Assembly: GCF_016919245.1 (NCBI RefSeq)
Contig: NZ_JAFEJA010000001.1
Location: forward strand, 6,348,501-6,412,500
Origin: Streptomyces zhihengii
GTDB lineage: Bacteria > Actinomycetota > Actinomycetes > Streptomycetales > Streptomycetaceae
Reading direction: 5' to 3'
Length of the DNA stretch: 64,000 nt
Shown: in pieces, positions 17,566 through 25,709 of the stretch
Layout: every line of letters begins with the position of its first letter
Numbering within the stretch: position 1 is the first letter of the stretch
Made by a program: the position numbers and the translations under genes
Notes under the pieces: generated by a model
The model's database searches: none
What the model was told of the DNA's origin: nothing
Seen by the model: only the letters and a program-made list of their open reading frames with translations

Positions 17566-18048
17566 ATGAGCGAGTCAGGCGACCGCCGACCCCAGAGTGC
17601 AGGCGACCAGACGGGTGACTCCCGCAGGACGCCCGTCAGCAAACGTCCCGAGGCCGGTGTGCGGGGACGCACGACCATCGCCGACGGAGTAGTCGAGAAG
17701 ATCGCGGGCCTCGCCGCGCGGGACGTGGTCGGCGTCCACGCGATGGGCAGCGGGCTCTCCCGCACCTTCGGCGCCGTACGCGACCGCGTCCCCGGCGGCG
17801 GCGGTGGCCGGTCCAACGTCACCCGCGGGGTCAAGGCCGAGGTCGGCGAGGTCCAGACGGCCCTCGACCTGGAGATCGTCGTCGACTACGGCGTCTCCAT
17901 CTCCGACGTCGCCCGTGCCGTGCGGGAGAACGTCGTCGACGCCGTCGAACGCATGACCAGTCTCGAAGTCGTCGAGGTCAACATCGCCGTCAGCGATGTG
18001 AAGCTGCCCGACGAGGAAGAGGACGAGCCGGAGCAGCGAATCCAGTAG
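17566..18048 (+). CDS. Asp23/Gls24 family envelope stress protein
   Basis: A 160-residue protein with a polar disordered N-terminus and a DUF322/Asp23 core: GRTTIADGVVEKIAGLAARDVVGVHAMGSG, EVQTALDLEIVVDYGVSISDVARAVRENVVDAVERMTSLEVVEVNIAVSDV in segments. It ends with an acidic tail (PDEEEDEPEQ). Family members are cytosolic proteins tethered to the membrane by AmaP. The first of five tightly spaced genes ending with an AmaP-like protein. ATG is chosen; a GTG immediately before it is possible, with AAAGGA upstream of both. Confidence 0.88.
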   Translation: MSESGDRRPQSAGDQTGDSRRTPVSKRPEAGVRGRTTIADGVVEKIAGLAARDVVGVHAMGSGLSRTFGAVRDRVPGGGGGRSNVTRGVKAEVGEVQTALDLEIVVDYGVSISDVARAVRENVVDAVERMTSLEVVEVNIAVSDVKLPDEEEDEPEQRIQ

Positions 18049-18059
18049 AGGAGCTCCAG

Positions 18060-18251
18060 ATGAGCATGGCCGTGGTCGGCATGGTGGCCGGCATGGCTCT
18101 CGCGTTCGCCGGATACTTCGGCGGATTCGGGGCGTTTGTGCTGGTCGCCGCATTGGGGGCGGTCGGCTTCGTGGTGGGCCGCTTCCTGGAGGGCGACCTC
18201 GAGGTGGGCGACTTCTTCCGGGGCCGCGACCGCGGCGACGGGCGGAGGTGA
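18060..18251 (+). CDS. Small two-helix membrane protein (DUF2273-like)
   Basis: A 63-residue protein of two hydrophobic segments (about 3-22 and 25-42) followed by a charged tail (EGDLEVGDFFRGRDRGDGRR). It has the size and layout of the DUF2273 small membrane proteins encoded next to Asp23/AmaP in Gram-positive bacteria. AGGAGCTCC precedes the ATG, and it starts 11 bases after the first Asp23 gene. It is probably an AmaP-like membrane partner. Confidence 0.8.
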   Translation: MSMAVVGMVAGMALAFAGYFGGFGAFVLVAALGAVGFVVGRFLEGDLEVGDFFRGRDRGDGRR

Positions 18252-18257
18252 TCCGCG

Positions 18258-18629
18258 ATGGCGGCCGCTGAGGCCCCCGCCGCACGGGCGGGACGAGTGG
18301 CGGCCGCCGAACGCGGATCGACCACCGTCGCGGACCGCGTCGTGGCCAAGATCGCCGCCCAGGCGGCACGCGAGGCACTCGGCGGCGTCCCGCCGGACAG
18401 CGCCGCGCCGCACGCCATGGTCGTGGTGCACCACGACACCGCCCGTGTGCGGGTCAGCCTCGAACTCGACTACCCCTCCGACATCGGCGAGCGGTGCGCC
18501 GCGGTGCGCCGGCGGGTCACCGAACGGGTGACCACCCTGGCCGGCATGGACGTACCCGAGGTCGCGGTGCAGGTGGAGCGGCTGCACTCGCCCCACACGC
18601 GGCGCGGCGCGAAGGAGAGGATCCGATGA
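18258..18629 (+). CDS. Second, divergent Asp23/Gls24-like protein
   Basis: A 123-residue protein with an Ala/Arg-rich start, then STTVADRVVAKIAAQAAREALGG and RVSLELDYPSDIGERCAAVRRRVTERVTTLAGMDVPEVAVQVERL in segments. This is the same order of strands and helices as the first Asp23 protein but shorter and lacking the acidic tail. GGAGGTGATCCGCG precedes the ATG, so initiation is efficient. Its stop overlaps the next start (ATGA). It probably forms mixed complexes with the other Asp23 protein. Confidence 0.8.
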   Translation: MAAAEAPAARAGRVAAAERGSTTVADRVVAKIAAQAAREALGGVPPDSAAPHAMVVVHHDTARVRVSLELDYPSDIGERCAAVRRRVTERVTTLAGMDVPEVAVQVERLHSPHTRRGAKERIR

Positions 18630-19300
18630 CCGAGCCGGAGCCCGAGGCGGAGCCGAAGGCCGACGGAGGGTCCTCGAAGGCGACGGGGCCCGTCACCGAG
18701 ATGGACCAGTCCTCCTCGGCCGCCGACTACCGGCCGGCGGCCGCCGACGACGGCCCCACCGGACGTTTCTGGTCCGGGCGTCGCACCCCCGCCGCGCTCG
18801 TCGCGGTGGTGGTGCTCGGCGCCGCCGGTCTGCTGCTCTACGACGTCGCCGCGGTACGCGCCGACCGGCCGGCCATGCAGTGGCGGCGCTCCCTCGCCGA
18901 CCACCTGGCCGAGTGGCGGCTGGACGAGGTGGGCGTGCTCGCGGTCTCGGCCGCCGTGGCGCTCCTCGGCCTGGTGCTCGTCGCCGTGGCCCTGACCCCG
19001 GGGCTGCGGGCGCTGCTGACGATGCGGACCGGCCGCGCCGGGGTGCGGGCCGCGCTCGACCGGGAGGCGGCCGCGCTCGTCCTGCGGGACCGGGCGATGG
19101 AGGTCTCCGGCGTGCAGTCCGTACGGGTGAAGATGCGGCGCTCCAAGGCGTCGGTGCGGGCCCGGTCGCACTTCCGGCCGCTGGACGAGGTGCGCGCCGA
19201 TCTCGACACGGCCCTCGGCGCGGGGCTGAAGGAACTCGGTCTCGCCCGGCCGCCGGCGCTCGCCGTGCAGGTGGGACGGCCGTCGGCCAGGAAGAAGTGA
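18626..19300 (+). CDS. Membrane protein of the Asp23 cluster (DUF6286-like)
   Basis: A 224-residue protein: acidic disordered N-terminus (about 1-50), one or two transmembrane helices (about 55-75, ALVAVVVLGAAGLLLYDVAAV, and 100-125, VGVLAVSAAVALLGLVLVAVAL), then a cytosolic alpha/beta domain with Arg-rich strands (SVRVKMRRSKASVRARSHF). The C-terminal domain resembles the AmaP cytosolic region. ATG overlaps the preceding stop as ATGA. It probably anchors Asp23 to the membrane together with the next gene product. Confidence 0.8.
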   Translation: MTEPEPEAEPKADGGSSKATGPVTEMDQSSSAADYRPAAADDGPTGRFWSGRRTPAALVAVVVLGAAGLLLYDVAAVRADRPAMQWRRSLADHLAEWRLDEVGVLAVSAAVALLGLVLVAVALTPGLRALLTMRTGRAGVRAALDREAAALVLRDRAMEVSGVQSVRVKMRRSKASVRARSHFRPLDEVRADLDTALGAGLKELGLARPPALAVQVGRPSARKK

Positions 19301-19306
19301 GGACGC

Positions 19307-19888
19307 ATGCTGCGCACAGTCAACCGGGTCGTGCTCGCCCTGGCCGGGCTGGTGCTCCTGTGCACGGGAGGGGCGGTGCTCGCCGCCGGGGCCGGTCTCG
19401 ACGTGCCCTCGTGGTGGCCGTGGTCCGGTCCCGACGACGTCCTGCTCAGCGAGGCGCAACGCACCCGGTGGCGGGACGAGGGCTGGTGGTGGCCGGTGGT
19501 CATCGCGGTGCTCGCCGTCCTGGTGGTGCTCGCCCTGTGGTGGCTGCTCGCGCAGCTGCGGCGGGCCCGGCTCTCCGAGGTCCTGGTGGACAGCGGTGAC
19601 GGCGAGGGGGCGCTGCTGCGGGGGCGTGCGCTGGAGGGTGTGATGGCGGCCGAGGCCGAGTCGCTGGAGGGCGTCTCCGCAGCCCGGGTGCGGCTGGCCG
19701 GCCGGCGCAGGACCGCGCCCGAGGCGAGGATCCTGCTCCGGATGGAGCCGCACGCCGCCCCCGCCGAGACGCTGACCCGGCTGGTCGACGAGGCGGTCGG
19801 GCACGCCAGGGAGTCAGCCGGCCTGGCCGATCTGCCCGCCGAGGCCAGGCTCCGGGCGTCGAAGCACGGGGCGCAGCGGGTGACCTGA
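19307..19888 (+). CDS. amaP: AmaP-like alkaline shock response membrane anchor protein
   Basis: A 193-residue protein with two transmembrane segments (about 7-27 and 62-84) flanking a Trp-rich outside loop (VPSWWPWSGPDD, RWRDEGWWW), and a cytosolic domain of about 110 residues (SAARVRLAGRRRTAPEARILLRM). This order, plus its place at the end of an Asp23 cluster, matches the AmaP family that holds Asp23 at the cell membrane. It follows the previous gene by six bases. A perfect 20-bp palindrome terminates the cluster. Confidence 0.82.
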   Translation: MLRTVNRVVLALAGLVLLCTGGAVLAAGAGLDVPSWWPWSGPDDVLLSEAQRTRWRDEGWWWPVVIAVLAVLVVLALWWLLAQLRRARLSEVLVDSGDGEGALLRGRALEGVMAAEAESLEGVSAARVRLAGRRRTAPEARILLRMEPHAAPAETLTRLVDEAVGHARESAGLADLPAEARLRASKHGAQRVT

Positions 19889-19912
19889 CGGCCCCGCGCG
19901 CACGGACAGAGC

Positions 19913-19952
19913 GGGACGCGGCTCCTTCCCCCGGGGGAAGGAGCCGCGTCCC
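19913..19952. terminator. Perfect 20+20-bp palindromic bidirectional terminator
   Basis: The arm GGGACGCGGCTCCTTCCCCC at 19913-19932 is followed immediately by its exact complement (19933-19952). It lies between the convergent Asp23 cluster and SDR gene and can serve both strands. Confidence 0.8.
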
Positions 19953-19975
19953 GTGCCGTGTCGGAGGCCGTGCTG

Positions 19976-20731
19976 TCAGAAGCCGTGCCGGGAGCCGCCG
20001 TCGACGGGCACCATCACGCCCGTCAGGTACGAGGCGGCGGGGGACAGCAGGAACGCCGCCACCTTGCCGAACTCCTCCGGCGTCCCGTACCGGCGCAGCG
20101 GGATGCGGGACTCGTTCGCCGTGCGGGCCGCCTCCGGGTCGCCGGAGAGGGCGTCGAGCTCGCGGACCCGGTCGGTGTCGATCCGCGACGGCAGGACGCC
20201 GACCACCCGGATGCCCCGCGGCCCCAGCTCGTCCGAGAGCGACTTGGCGAAGCCGGCGAGGCCCGGCCGCAGTCCGTTGGAGATGGTCAGGCCCGCGATG
20301 GGCTCGTGGACGGAGCCGGACAGCACGAAGCCGATCACCCCGCCGTCGGACAGCTCGCCGGCCGCCGTGCGGGCGAGGCGCACCGCGCCGAGGAAGACCG
20401 ACTCGAACGCCGACTGCCACTGCTCGTCCGTGTTGTCCGCGACGAAGCCCGGCGCCGGGCCGCCCACGCTGATCAGCACGCCGTCGAAGCGGCCGAAGTG
20501 CGCCCGGGCCGCCGCGATCAGACGCCCGGCGCCCGCCGGGTCGGCGTTGTCCACGGCGAGCCCCACCGCGTCGGGGCCGAGCTCGGCCGCCGCGTCGGCG
20601 ACCGTCTTCTCGTCCCGGCCCGTGAGGACGACCTTCGCGCCGTCCGCGACGAGCTGGCGGGCGGAGGCGTTGCCGAGGCCGCGGGAGCCGCCGGTGACGA
20701 TGTAGACGCGGTCCTTCAGTCCAAGATCCAT
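19976..20731 (-). CDS. SDR-family protein lacking the canonical Tyr-x3-Lys motif
   Basis: A 251-residue Rossmann-fold short-chain dehydrogenase with an intact cofactor site (TGGSRGLGNASA, residues about 14-24) and the C-terminal PVDGGSRHGF typical of FabG-like SDRs. The catalytic serine region is FVLSGSVHEP, but where YxxxK is expected the sequence reads ISNGLRPGL, with neither Tyr nor Lys. The protein may bind NAD(P)H without classic dehydrogenase chemistry, or use the SNxxR variant known in some SDR subgroups. It starts four bases after the GH15 stop, so it is co-transcribed with it. Confidence 0.85.
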   Translation of the reverse strand: MDLGLKDRVYIVTGGSRGLGNASARQLVADGAKVVLTGRDEKTVADAAAELGPDAVGLAVDNADPAGAGRLIAAARAHFGRFDGVLISVGGPAPGFVADNTDEQWQSAFESVFLGAVRLARTAAGELSDGGVIGFVLSGSVHEPIAGLTISNGLRPGLAGFAKSLSDELGPRGIRVVGVLPSRIDTDRVRELDALSGDPEAARTANESRIPLRRYGTPEEFGKVAAFLLSPAASYLTGVMVPVDGGSRHGF

Positions 20732-20735
20732 GGCC

Positions 20736-22520
20736 CTATCCTGCCGTGTCGTACTCCTGGAGCGCGAGGGCGGTGTTCACCAGCCCGATGTGGCTGAACG
20801 CCTGCGGGAAGTTGCCGAGCTGCCGGCCGGCGACGGGGTCGTACTCCTCGGACAGCAGCCCGAGGTCGTTGCGGAGCGACAGCAGCCGCTCGAACAGTTC
20901 GCGGGCCTCCTCGTGACGGCCCGTCATGCACAGCGCGTCGGTCAGCCAGAACGAGCACGCCAGGAAGGTGCCCTCGTCGCCCGGCAGGCCGTCGACGGAG
21001 ACGCCCTCGGTGCTGTACCGGCGCACCAGCGGGCCGTTGCCCAGTTCGGCCTGGACGGCGGCGATGGTGCCGAGCACCCGGGGGTCGTCCGGCGGCAGGA
21101 AGCCGACGTGCGGGATGAGCAGGGTCGCCGCGTCCAGTTCCTTCGAGCCGTAGGACTGGGTGAAGGTGTTGCGCTCCGGGTCGAACCCCTTCTCGCAGAC
21201 CTCCCGGTGCACCGCGTCGCGCATCTCCCGCCAGCGGTCGACCTCGCCGTGCAGGCTGCGGTCGGCCTCCAGGGTGCGCACCGCGCGGTCCGCCGCGACC
21301 CAGGCCATGACCTTGGAGTGCACGAAGTGGCGGCGGGGCCCGCGCACCTCCCACAGGCCCTCGTCCGGCTCGCGCCAGGCGGTCTCCAGGAAGCCCAGCA
21401 GGCTGAGCTGGATGTTCCAGGCGTGCCGCTCGGTCTTCAGGCCCGCCTGACGGGCGATGAAGAGCGAGTCGATGACCTCGCCGTACACGTCGAGCTGGAG
21501 CTGGTTGGCGGCGTCGTTGCCGACCCGGACGGGGACCGAGCCGCCGTAGCCGCCGAGCCAGCTCAGCTCGAACTCCGGCAGCCGCCGCTCTCCCGCGAGG
21601 CCGTACATGATCTGGAGGTCGGCCGGGTCGCCCGCGACGGCGCGCAGCAGCCAGTTGCGCCACTCGGCCGCCTCGTCGAGGTAGCCGACCGCGAGCAGCG
21701 CCCCCAGCGTCAGGGTGGAGTCACGCAGCCAGCAGAACCGGTAGTCCCAGTTCCGTACGCCGCCCAGTTCCTCGGGCAGCGAGGTGGTCGGTGCGGCGAC
21801 GATGCCGCCCGTGGGGGCGTAGGTGAGGGCCTTGAGGGTGATCAGCGACCGCATGACCGCGTCGCGGTAGGGGCCCTCGTAGCGGCACTTCGACGCCCAG
21901 GCCTCCCAGTCCTCCAGGCAGTGCCGCAGGGACTCGTGGGGGTCGACGAGATCCGGGCGGCTCTGGTGCGAGGGGTGCCAGGTGAGGATGAACGACACGG
22001 ACTCGCCCGCGGCGACGGTGAACGAGGAGCAGGTGGAGAACTGCTGTCCCCAGGTCTTGACCTCCGGCTCGCTGCGCAGCCACACCGAGTCGGGACCCGC
22101 GACGGCCACCCGGTGCCCGTCGGAACGGCGCATCCAGGGCACCACGCTGCCGTAGTCGAACCGCAGCCGCAGCGTCCCGGCCATCTCCACGCTGCCGCTG
22201 ACGCCCTCCACGATGCGCACGACGTCGGGTGCCTCGTCGCGCTGGGGCATGAAGTCGAGCACGCGCACGGTCCCGGTGCGGGTCTCCCACACGGTTTCGA
22301 GGACCAGGGAGTCCCCGACGTAGCGGCGGCCGGTGCAGCGGTCCGCGCCCTTGGGCGCGATCCTCCAGTGGCCGTTCTCCTCGTCGCCGACGAGTGCCGC
22401 GAAGCAGGCGGCGGAGTCGAAGCGGGGCAGGCACAGCCAGTCGACGGAGCCGTCCGCACCGACCAGCGCGGCGGTCTGGAGATCGCCGATGAGGGCGTAG
22501 TCCTCGATACGTTGGGTCAC
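20736..22520 (-). CDS. Glycoside hydrolase family 15 protein (glucoamylase/trehalase-like)
   Basis: A 594-residue cytosolic enzyme, full length for bacterial GH15 proteins. It starts IEDYALIGDLQTAALVGADGSVDWLCLPRFDS, a beta-sandwich N-domain typical of the actinobacterial trehalase/glucoamylase subgroup. The (alpha/alpha)6 barrel follows from about 215. Likely catalytic acids are in GGVRNWDYRFCWLRDSTLTLGALL (about 265) and in LLSEEYDPVAGRQLGNFPQAFSHIGL near the end. It may hydrolyse trehalose or short alpha-glucans; sequence alone does not decide. GTG start; 30 bases separate it from the SURF1 stop. Confidence 0.9.
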   Translation of the reverse strand: MTQRIEDYALIGDLQTAALVGADGSVDWLCLPRFDSAACFAALVGDEENGHWRIAPKGADRCTGRRYVGDSLVLETVWETRTGTVRVLDFMPQRDEAPDVVRIVEGVSGSVEMAGTLRLRFDYGSVVPWMRRSDGHRVAVAGPDSVWLRSEPEVKTWGQQFSTCSSFTVAAGESVSFILTWHPSHQSRPDLVDPHESLRHCLEDWEAWASKCRYEGPYRDAVMRSLITLKALTYAPTGGIVAAPTTSLPEELGGVRNWDYRFCWLRDSTLTLGALLAVGYLDEAAEWRNWLLRAVAGDPADLQIMYGLAGERRLPEFELSWLGGYGGSVPVRVGNDAANQLQLDVYGEVIDSLFIARQAGLKTERHAWNIQLSLLGFLETAWREPDEGLWEVRGPRRHFVHSKVMAWVAADRAVRTLEADRSLHGEVDRWREMRDAVHREVCEKGFDPERNTFTQSYGSKELDAATLLIPHVGFLPPDDPRVLGTIAAVQAELGNGPLVRRYSTEGVSVDGLPGDEGTFLACSFWLTDALCMTGRHEEARELFERLLSLRNDLGLLSEEYDPVAGRQLGNFPQAFSHIGLVNTALALQEYDTAG

Positions 22521-22550
22521 GCTCTGGCGTGTTCCCGCAGGAGAAGGCCG

Positions 22551-23339
22551 TTAAGCAGCCGCGGTGACCGGCTCCGGCGTGTTCTGCCCGGAAGCCGCCG
22601 CCCTGTCCCGCTTCTCGCGGCGGACCAGAATCACCCACCCGAGGGGCACGGCGGCGGCGAACAGCCACCACTGGACGGCGTACGCCATGTGCGCGCCGAT
22701 GGATCCGTGGTCCGGCGCCGGGATCTGCTCGGGGCCCGCGTCGCCGGACGCGGGGTCCGTCTGCTCCAGATAGCCGCCGAGCACCTCGCGGTCGAGCAGC
22801 TCCGCCTGCTGCCCGCTGTTGATCAGCATGACCTGACGGGGCGGCAGCCCGGCCAGGTCCCTGATGCCGCTGGCGCCGGTGGTCTCGTCCGCCTTCAGGC
22901 GTCCGGTGACGGTGACCGTCCCGCGCGGCGGGGCGGGCACCTCGGGGAAGGCCTTCTGGTCGTCGGCGGCCGGGACCCAGCCCCGGTTGACCAGGACCAC
23001 CCGTCCGTCGGAGAGCACCAGCGGGCTCAGCACGTGGAAGCCGACGCGGTCGTCGGCGTTGGTGCGCCGGCGCACCACGACCTCGTGCCCGGTGTCGAAC
23101 GTGCCGGTCGCGGTGACCGTGCGCCAGTAGTCGCCGCGGGGGACGGTGTGACCGGGGGAGGTGAGCTCCTCCACGGGCACCGGCGCGGCGTCGAGGTTCC
23201 GCGCGATCAGCCCGTTCTGCTCGACGCGGTGCTCATGCCGGTGGAACTGCCAGAAGCCCAGCTCGACCATCGTGGGGATCAGGACGAGGGCCAGGAGGGT
23301 GAGGGTCACCCACTGCCGGGTCAACAGGAAGCGGTACAC
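22551..23339 (-). CDS. SURF1-family cytochrome oxidase assembly protein
   Basis: Inner-membrane protein assisting assembly of the haem-copper cytochrome c oxidase. The 262-residue form begins YRFLLTRQWVTLTLLALVLIPTMVELGFWQFHRHEHR (read as first helix plus loop), has a periplasmic domain with VVVRRRTNADDRVGFHVLSPLVL and VLVNRGWVP, and ends with a second helix (HMAYAVQWWLFAAAVPLGWVIL). These are SURF1 signatures. The GTG start at YRFLL is chosen because the upstream extension would need a TTG and has no ribosome site. First of a three-gene run with GH15 and the SDR. Confidence 0.9.
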   Translation of the reverse strand: MYRFLLTRQWVTLTLLALVLIPTMVELGFWQFHRHEHRVEQNGLIARNLDAAPVPVEELTSPGHTVPRGDYWRTVTATGTFDTGHEVVVRRRTNADDRVGFHVLSPLVLSDGRVVLVNRGWVPAADDQKAFPEVPAPPRGTVTVTGRLKADETTGASGIRDLAGLPPRQVMLINSGQQAELLDREVLGGYLEQTDPASGDAGPEQIPAPDHGSIGAHMAYAVQWWLFAAAVPLGWVILVRREKRDRAAASGQNTPEPVTAAA

Positions 23340-23414
23340 GGCTTCGACCGTACCGGTAGCGGCGGCGGCCGCGGACAAGGGGGTCCCGTCCGGGGCCGCC
23401 GGACGCGGCGGGCG

Positions 23415-23648
23415 TCACACCCGGTCGACGATGCCTGCCCTCCCCTCGGCGCGGGCGCAGTGGGCCCCGCAGTACCAGTGGCCCTCGACCTCGACGCCCT
23501 GGCCGATGATCTGGACCCGGCAGTGCTCACAGATGGGCGCCATGCGGTGGATGGCGCAGGAGAAGCAGTCGAAGACGTGCACCGCGCCCTGCGCGTGCAC
23601 CTCGAAGGACATGCCGTAGTCGTTTCCGCAAACCTCGCAACGTGCCAT
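23415..23648 (-). CDS. Small four-CxxC-type zinc-ribbon protein
   Basis: A 77-residue protein with paired cysteines CEVC (4-7), CFSC (about 28-31), CEHC (about 40-43) and CGAHC (about 60-64), plus His residues nearby. The layout suggests two zinc-binding knuckles, similar to prokaryotic metallothionein-like or LIM/YHS-type small proteins. No catalytic residues are seen. Function is unknown; it may be a metal-binding or protein-interaction module. It lies between the exonuclease and SURF1 genes on the same strand. Confidence 0.75.
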   Translation of the reverse strand: MARCEVCGNDYGMSFEVHAQGAVHVFDCFSCAIHRMAPICEHCRVQIIGQGVEVEGHWYCGAHCARAEGRAGIVDRV

Positions 23649-23711
23649 GCGCCACAGGGTGAAACGCTTCGCCTCCGCAGCCGGGAGGACGGCGGGCGAG
23701 TCGCGCCGCTT

Positions 23712-24725
23712 TCACTCCGATGCGGGTGCGGGACCGGGCGGGCGGCCCCGCGCGGCACCGGGGGCGGCCGGGAGGACGTCGCCCAGGAGCTGGGTGAAGG
23801 CCGCCTCGTCCACCACGGGGGTGCCGTAGGCCGCCGCCTTGACGGCCTTCGACGTCGAGGCGCCCGGATCGTTGGTCACCAGCAGGCTCGTCAGCCGGGA
23901 CACGCTCGTCGCCACGTGCAGGCCCGCCTCGACGGCCCGGTCCTCCAGCAGCTCGCGCTCCGTCGAGGTGTCGCCCGAGAACGCCACCCGCATGCCCTGC
24001 CGCAGCCGCCCGCCCGGCTCGTAGCGGCCCGGGTTCGGATGGGGGCACGGCGGCCGCTTGCGCGAGGGGCGCCAGCCGTGCCCGTACGAGGACTGGTAGC
24101 CGACCCGCGGGGCCGCCGGGGACTGTGTCCACTCCGTCAGCGGCAGGCACTCCAGGAGCGGCAGGCGCACCCCGTCGCGGGCCGCCGCGTGCAGGCTCGG
24201 CCGGAACGCCTCCGCCAGCACCCGGGCGTCGTCCAGGGCGTGGTGGGCGCGCTGCTGCACGACGCCGAAGTGGGCGGCGAGCGACTCCAGCTTGAGGTTG
24301 GGCAGCGGGAGGCGGAGCTCCTTGGCGAGGGCGATGGTGCACAGCCGCTGCCGGGTCGGGGCCTGGCCGCGGGCGCGTGCGTACTCCCGGGAGATCATGC
24401 CCCAGTCGAACGAGGCGTTGTGCGCGACCAGTACGCGCCCTTCGAGACGCGACGACAGCTCCCCGGCGATCTCGCCGAACAGCGGGGCGCCCTCCAGCAC
24501 GTCGCTCGTCAGACCGTGGATCCACACCGGGCCCGGATCACGCTCGGGGTTGACCAGCGTGTACCAGTGGTCCTCGACCCGTCCCCGGGCGTCGAGCCGG
24601 TAGACGGCGGCGGAGATTATCCGGTCGTCGCGGGCGAGGCCGGTGGTCTCCACGTCGACGACCGCGTACCCGGAGGGGTACGCGGCCGGCCACGCCGTCG
24701 CTGCGGTCGTACGGTCGTCGAGCAT
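23712..24725 (-). CDS. DEDDh 3'-5' exonuclease with C-terminal BRCT domain
   Basis: A 337-residue protein. The N-terminal DnaQ-like exonuclease has Exo I (VVDVETTGLA, about 20-29), Exo II (LVAHNASFDWGM, about 100) and Exo III (HHALDDARVLAEA, about 165) with the expected Asp, Glu, Asp, His, Asp residues. A Pro/Arg-rich linker leads to a BRCT domain (LRQGMRVAFSGDTSTERELLEDRAVEAGLHVATSVSRLTSLLVTND, in segments). Such proteins act in DNA repair rather than as the replicative proofreader. ATG at the MLDDRTTA position is preferred over a 31-codon Pro/Arg-rich extension. Confidence 0.9.
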   Translation of the reverse strand: MLDDRTTAATAWPAAYPSGYAVVDVETTGLARDDRIISAAVYRLDARGRVEDHWYTLVNPERDPGPVWIHGLTSDVLEGAPLFGEIAGELSSRLEGRVLVAHNASFDWGMISREYARARGQAPTRQRLCTIALAKELRLPLPNLKLESLAAHFGVVQQRAHHALDDARVLAEAFRPSLHAAARDGVRLPLLECLPLTEWTQSPAAPRVGYQSSYGHGWRPSRKRPPCPHPNPGRYEPGGRLRQGMRVAFSGDTSTERELLEDRAVEAGLHVATSVSRLTSLLVTNDPGASTSKAVKAAAYGTPVVDEAAFTQLLGDVLPAAPGAARGRPPGPAPASE

Positions 24726-24880
24726 GGTCACAGAGAATACGGGCCGCCGCCGACAGCGTTCCCCCGCCCCGTCCGCCGCCGCCCCGCCCCCGCCGGGCCG
24801 CGCCCGCTCCGGCGGCAAGCCCCTTTCGTGGTCAGCGGGTTGACGCCGTGTCCCGCGCAGGGGGTGAGACCCTGCGGGAC

Positions 24881-25651
24881 GTGACGGACGAGACGCACGG
24901 CGCGGGACCCGGGAAGGAACCCGGCGGCGAGGGCGCCGGACAGGCGGACGAGGAGCACGGCGAGACGCACGGCGGGGGCCTCGGCACCCGCCTCAACTGG
25001 CTGCGCGCCGCCGTCCTCGGGGCCAACGACGGCATCGTCTCCACGGCGGGCCTCGTCGTCGGCGTCGCCGGCGCGACGGCCGACCGGGCCGCCCTGCTCA
25101 CCGCCGGCCTCGCCGGGCTGCTCGCGGGCTCCATGTCGATGGCGGCCGGTGAGTACGTGAGCGTCTCCACCCAGCGGGACTCCGAGAAGGCGGCGCTGGC
25201 GGCCGAGCGGCGCGAGCTGAGGGAGCAGCCGGAAGCCGAACTCGACGAGCTGACCGAGCTGCTGACCGACCGGGGGCTGTCGCCGGACGTGGCCAGGGAG
25301 GCCGCCGTCCAGCTCACCGAACGCGACGCGCTGCGCGCCCACGCCCGGGTGGAGCTCGGAATCGACCCGGACGAGCTCACCAACCCCTGGCACGCGGCGG
25401 GCGCCAGCTTCCTCGCCTTCACCGTCGGCGCGCTGCTCCCGCTGCTGGCCATCGTGCTCCCGCCGGCCGGCGCGCGGCTGTACGTGACCGTGCTGTCGGT
25501 GCTCGCCGCGCTCGCCGTCACCGGCTGGTGGAGCGCCCGCCTCGGCGCGGCGCCGCCCCGCCCCGCGATCCTGCGCAACACCGGCGGCGGCGCCCTCGCG
25601 ATGGCGGTGACGTACGCGGCGGGGAGCCTGCTGGGGGCGACGGGGCTCTGA
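24881..25651 (+). CDS. VIT1/CCC1-family iron/manganese transporter
   Basis: Predicted exporter or membrane transporter of Fe2+/Mn2+. After a His/Glu-rich polar N-terminus the protein shows the VIT signature LNWLRAAVLGANDGIVSTAGLVVGVAGA, AGSMSMAAGEYVSVSTQRD, then a cytosolic helical pair rich in Glu (metal-binding domain) and three further helices. About 256 residues from the GTG chosen here. A start 11 codons upstream is possible. TTGACG at 24839 with a GAGACC element about 18 bases later could be its promoter, which would suit the downstream GTG. Confidence 0.88.
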   Translation: MTDETHGAGPGKEPGGEGAGQADEEHGETHGGGLGTRLNWLRAAVLGANDGIVSTAGLVVGVAGATADRAALLTAGLAGLLAGSMSMAAGEYVSVSTQRDSEKAALAAERRELREQPEAELDELTELLTDRGLSPDVAREAAVQLTERDALRAHARVELGIDPDELTNPWHAAGASFLAFTVGALLPLLAIVLPPAGARLYVTVLSVLAALAVTGWWSARLGAAPPRPAILRNTGGGALAMAVTYAAGSLLGATGL

Positions 25652-25709
25652 GACGGGGGCGTACCGTGTGGGTGGTACATCCGTTCCCGCACCGCCAAGG
25701 ACCAGCACC

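Noticed and set aside
20730..24884. A 1384-codon open frame on the plus strand
   Set aside because: It lies antisense to GH15, SURF1, the zinc-ribbon and the exonuclease genes, has a biased composition typical of GC-frame shadows and no recognisable domain. Similar long shadows over the cobalamin operon, the ABC-F gene and tyrS were dropped for the same reason.
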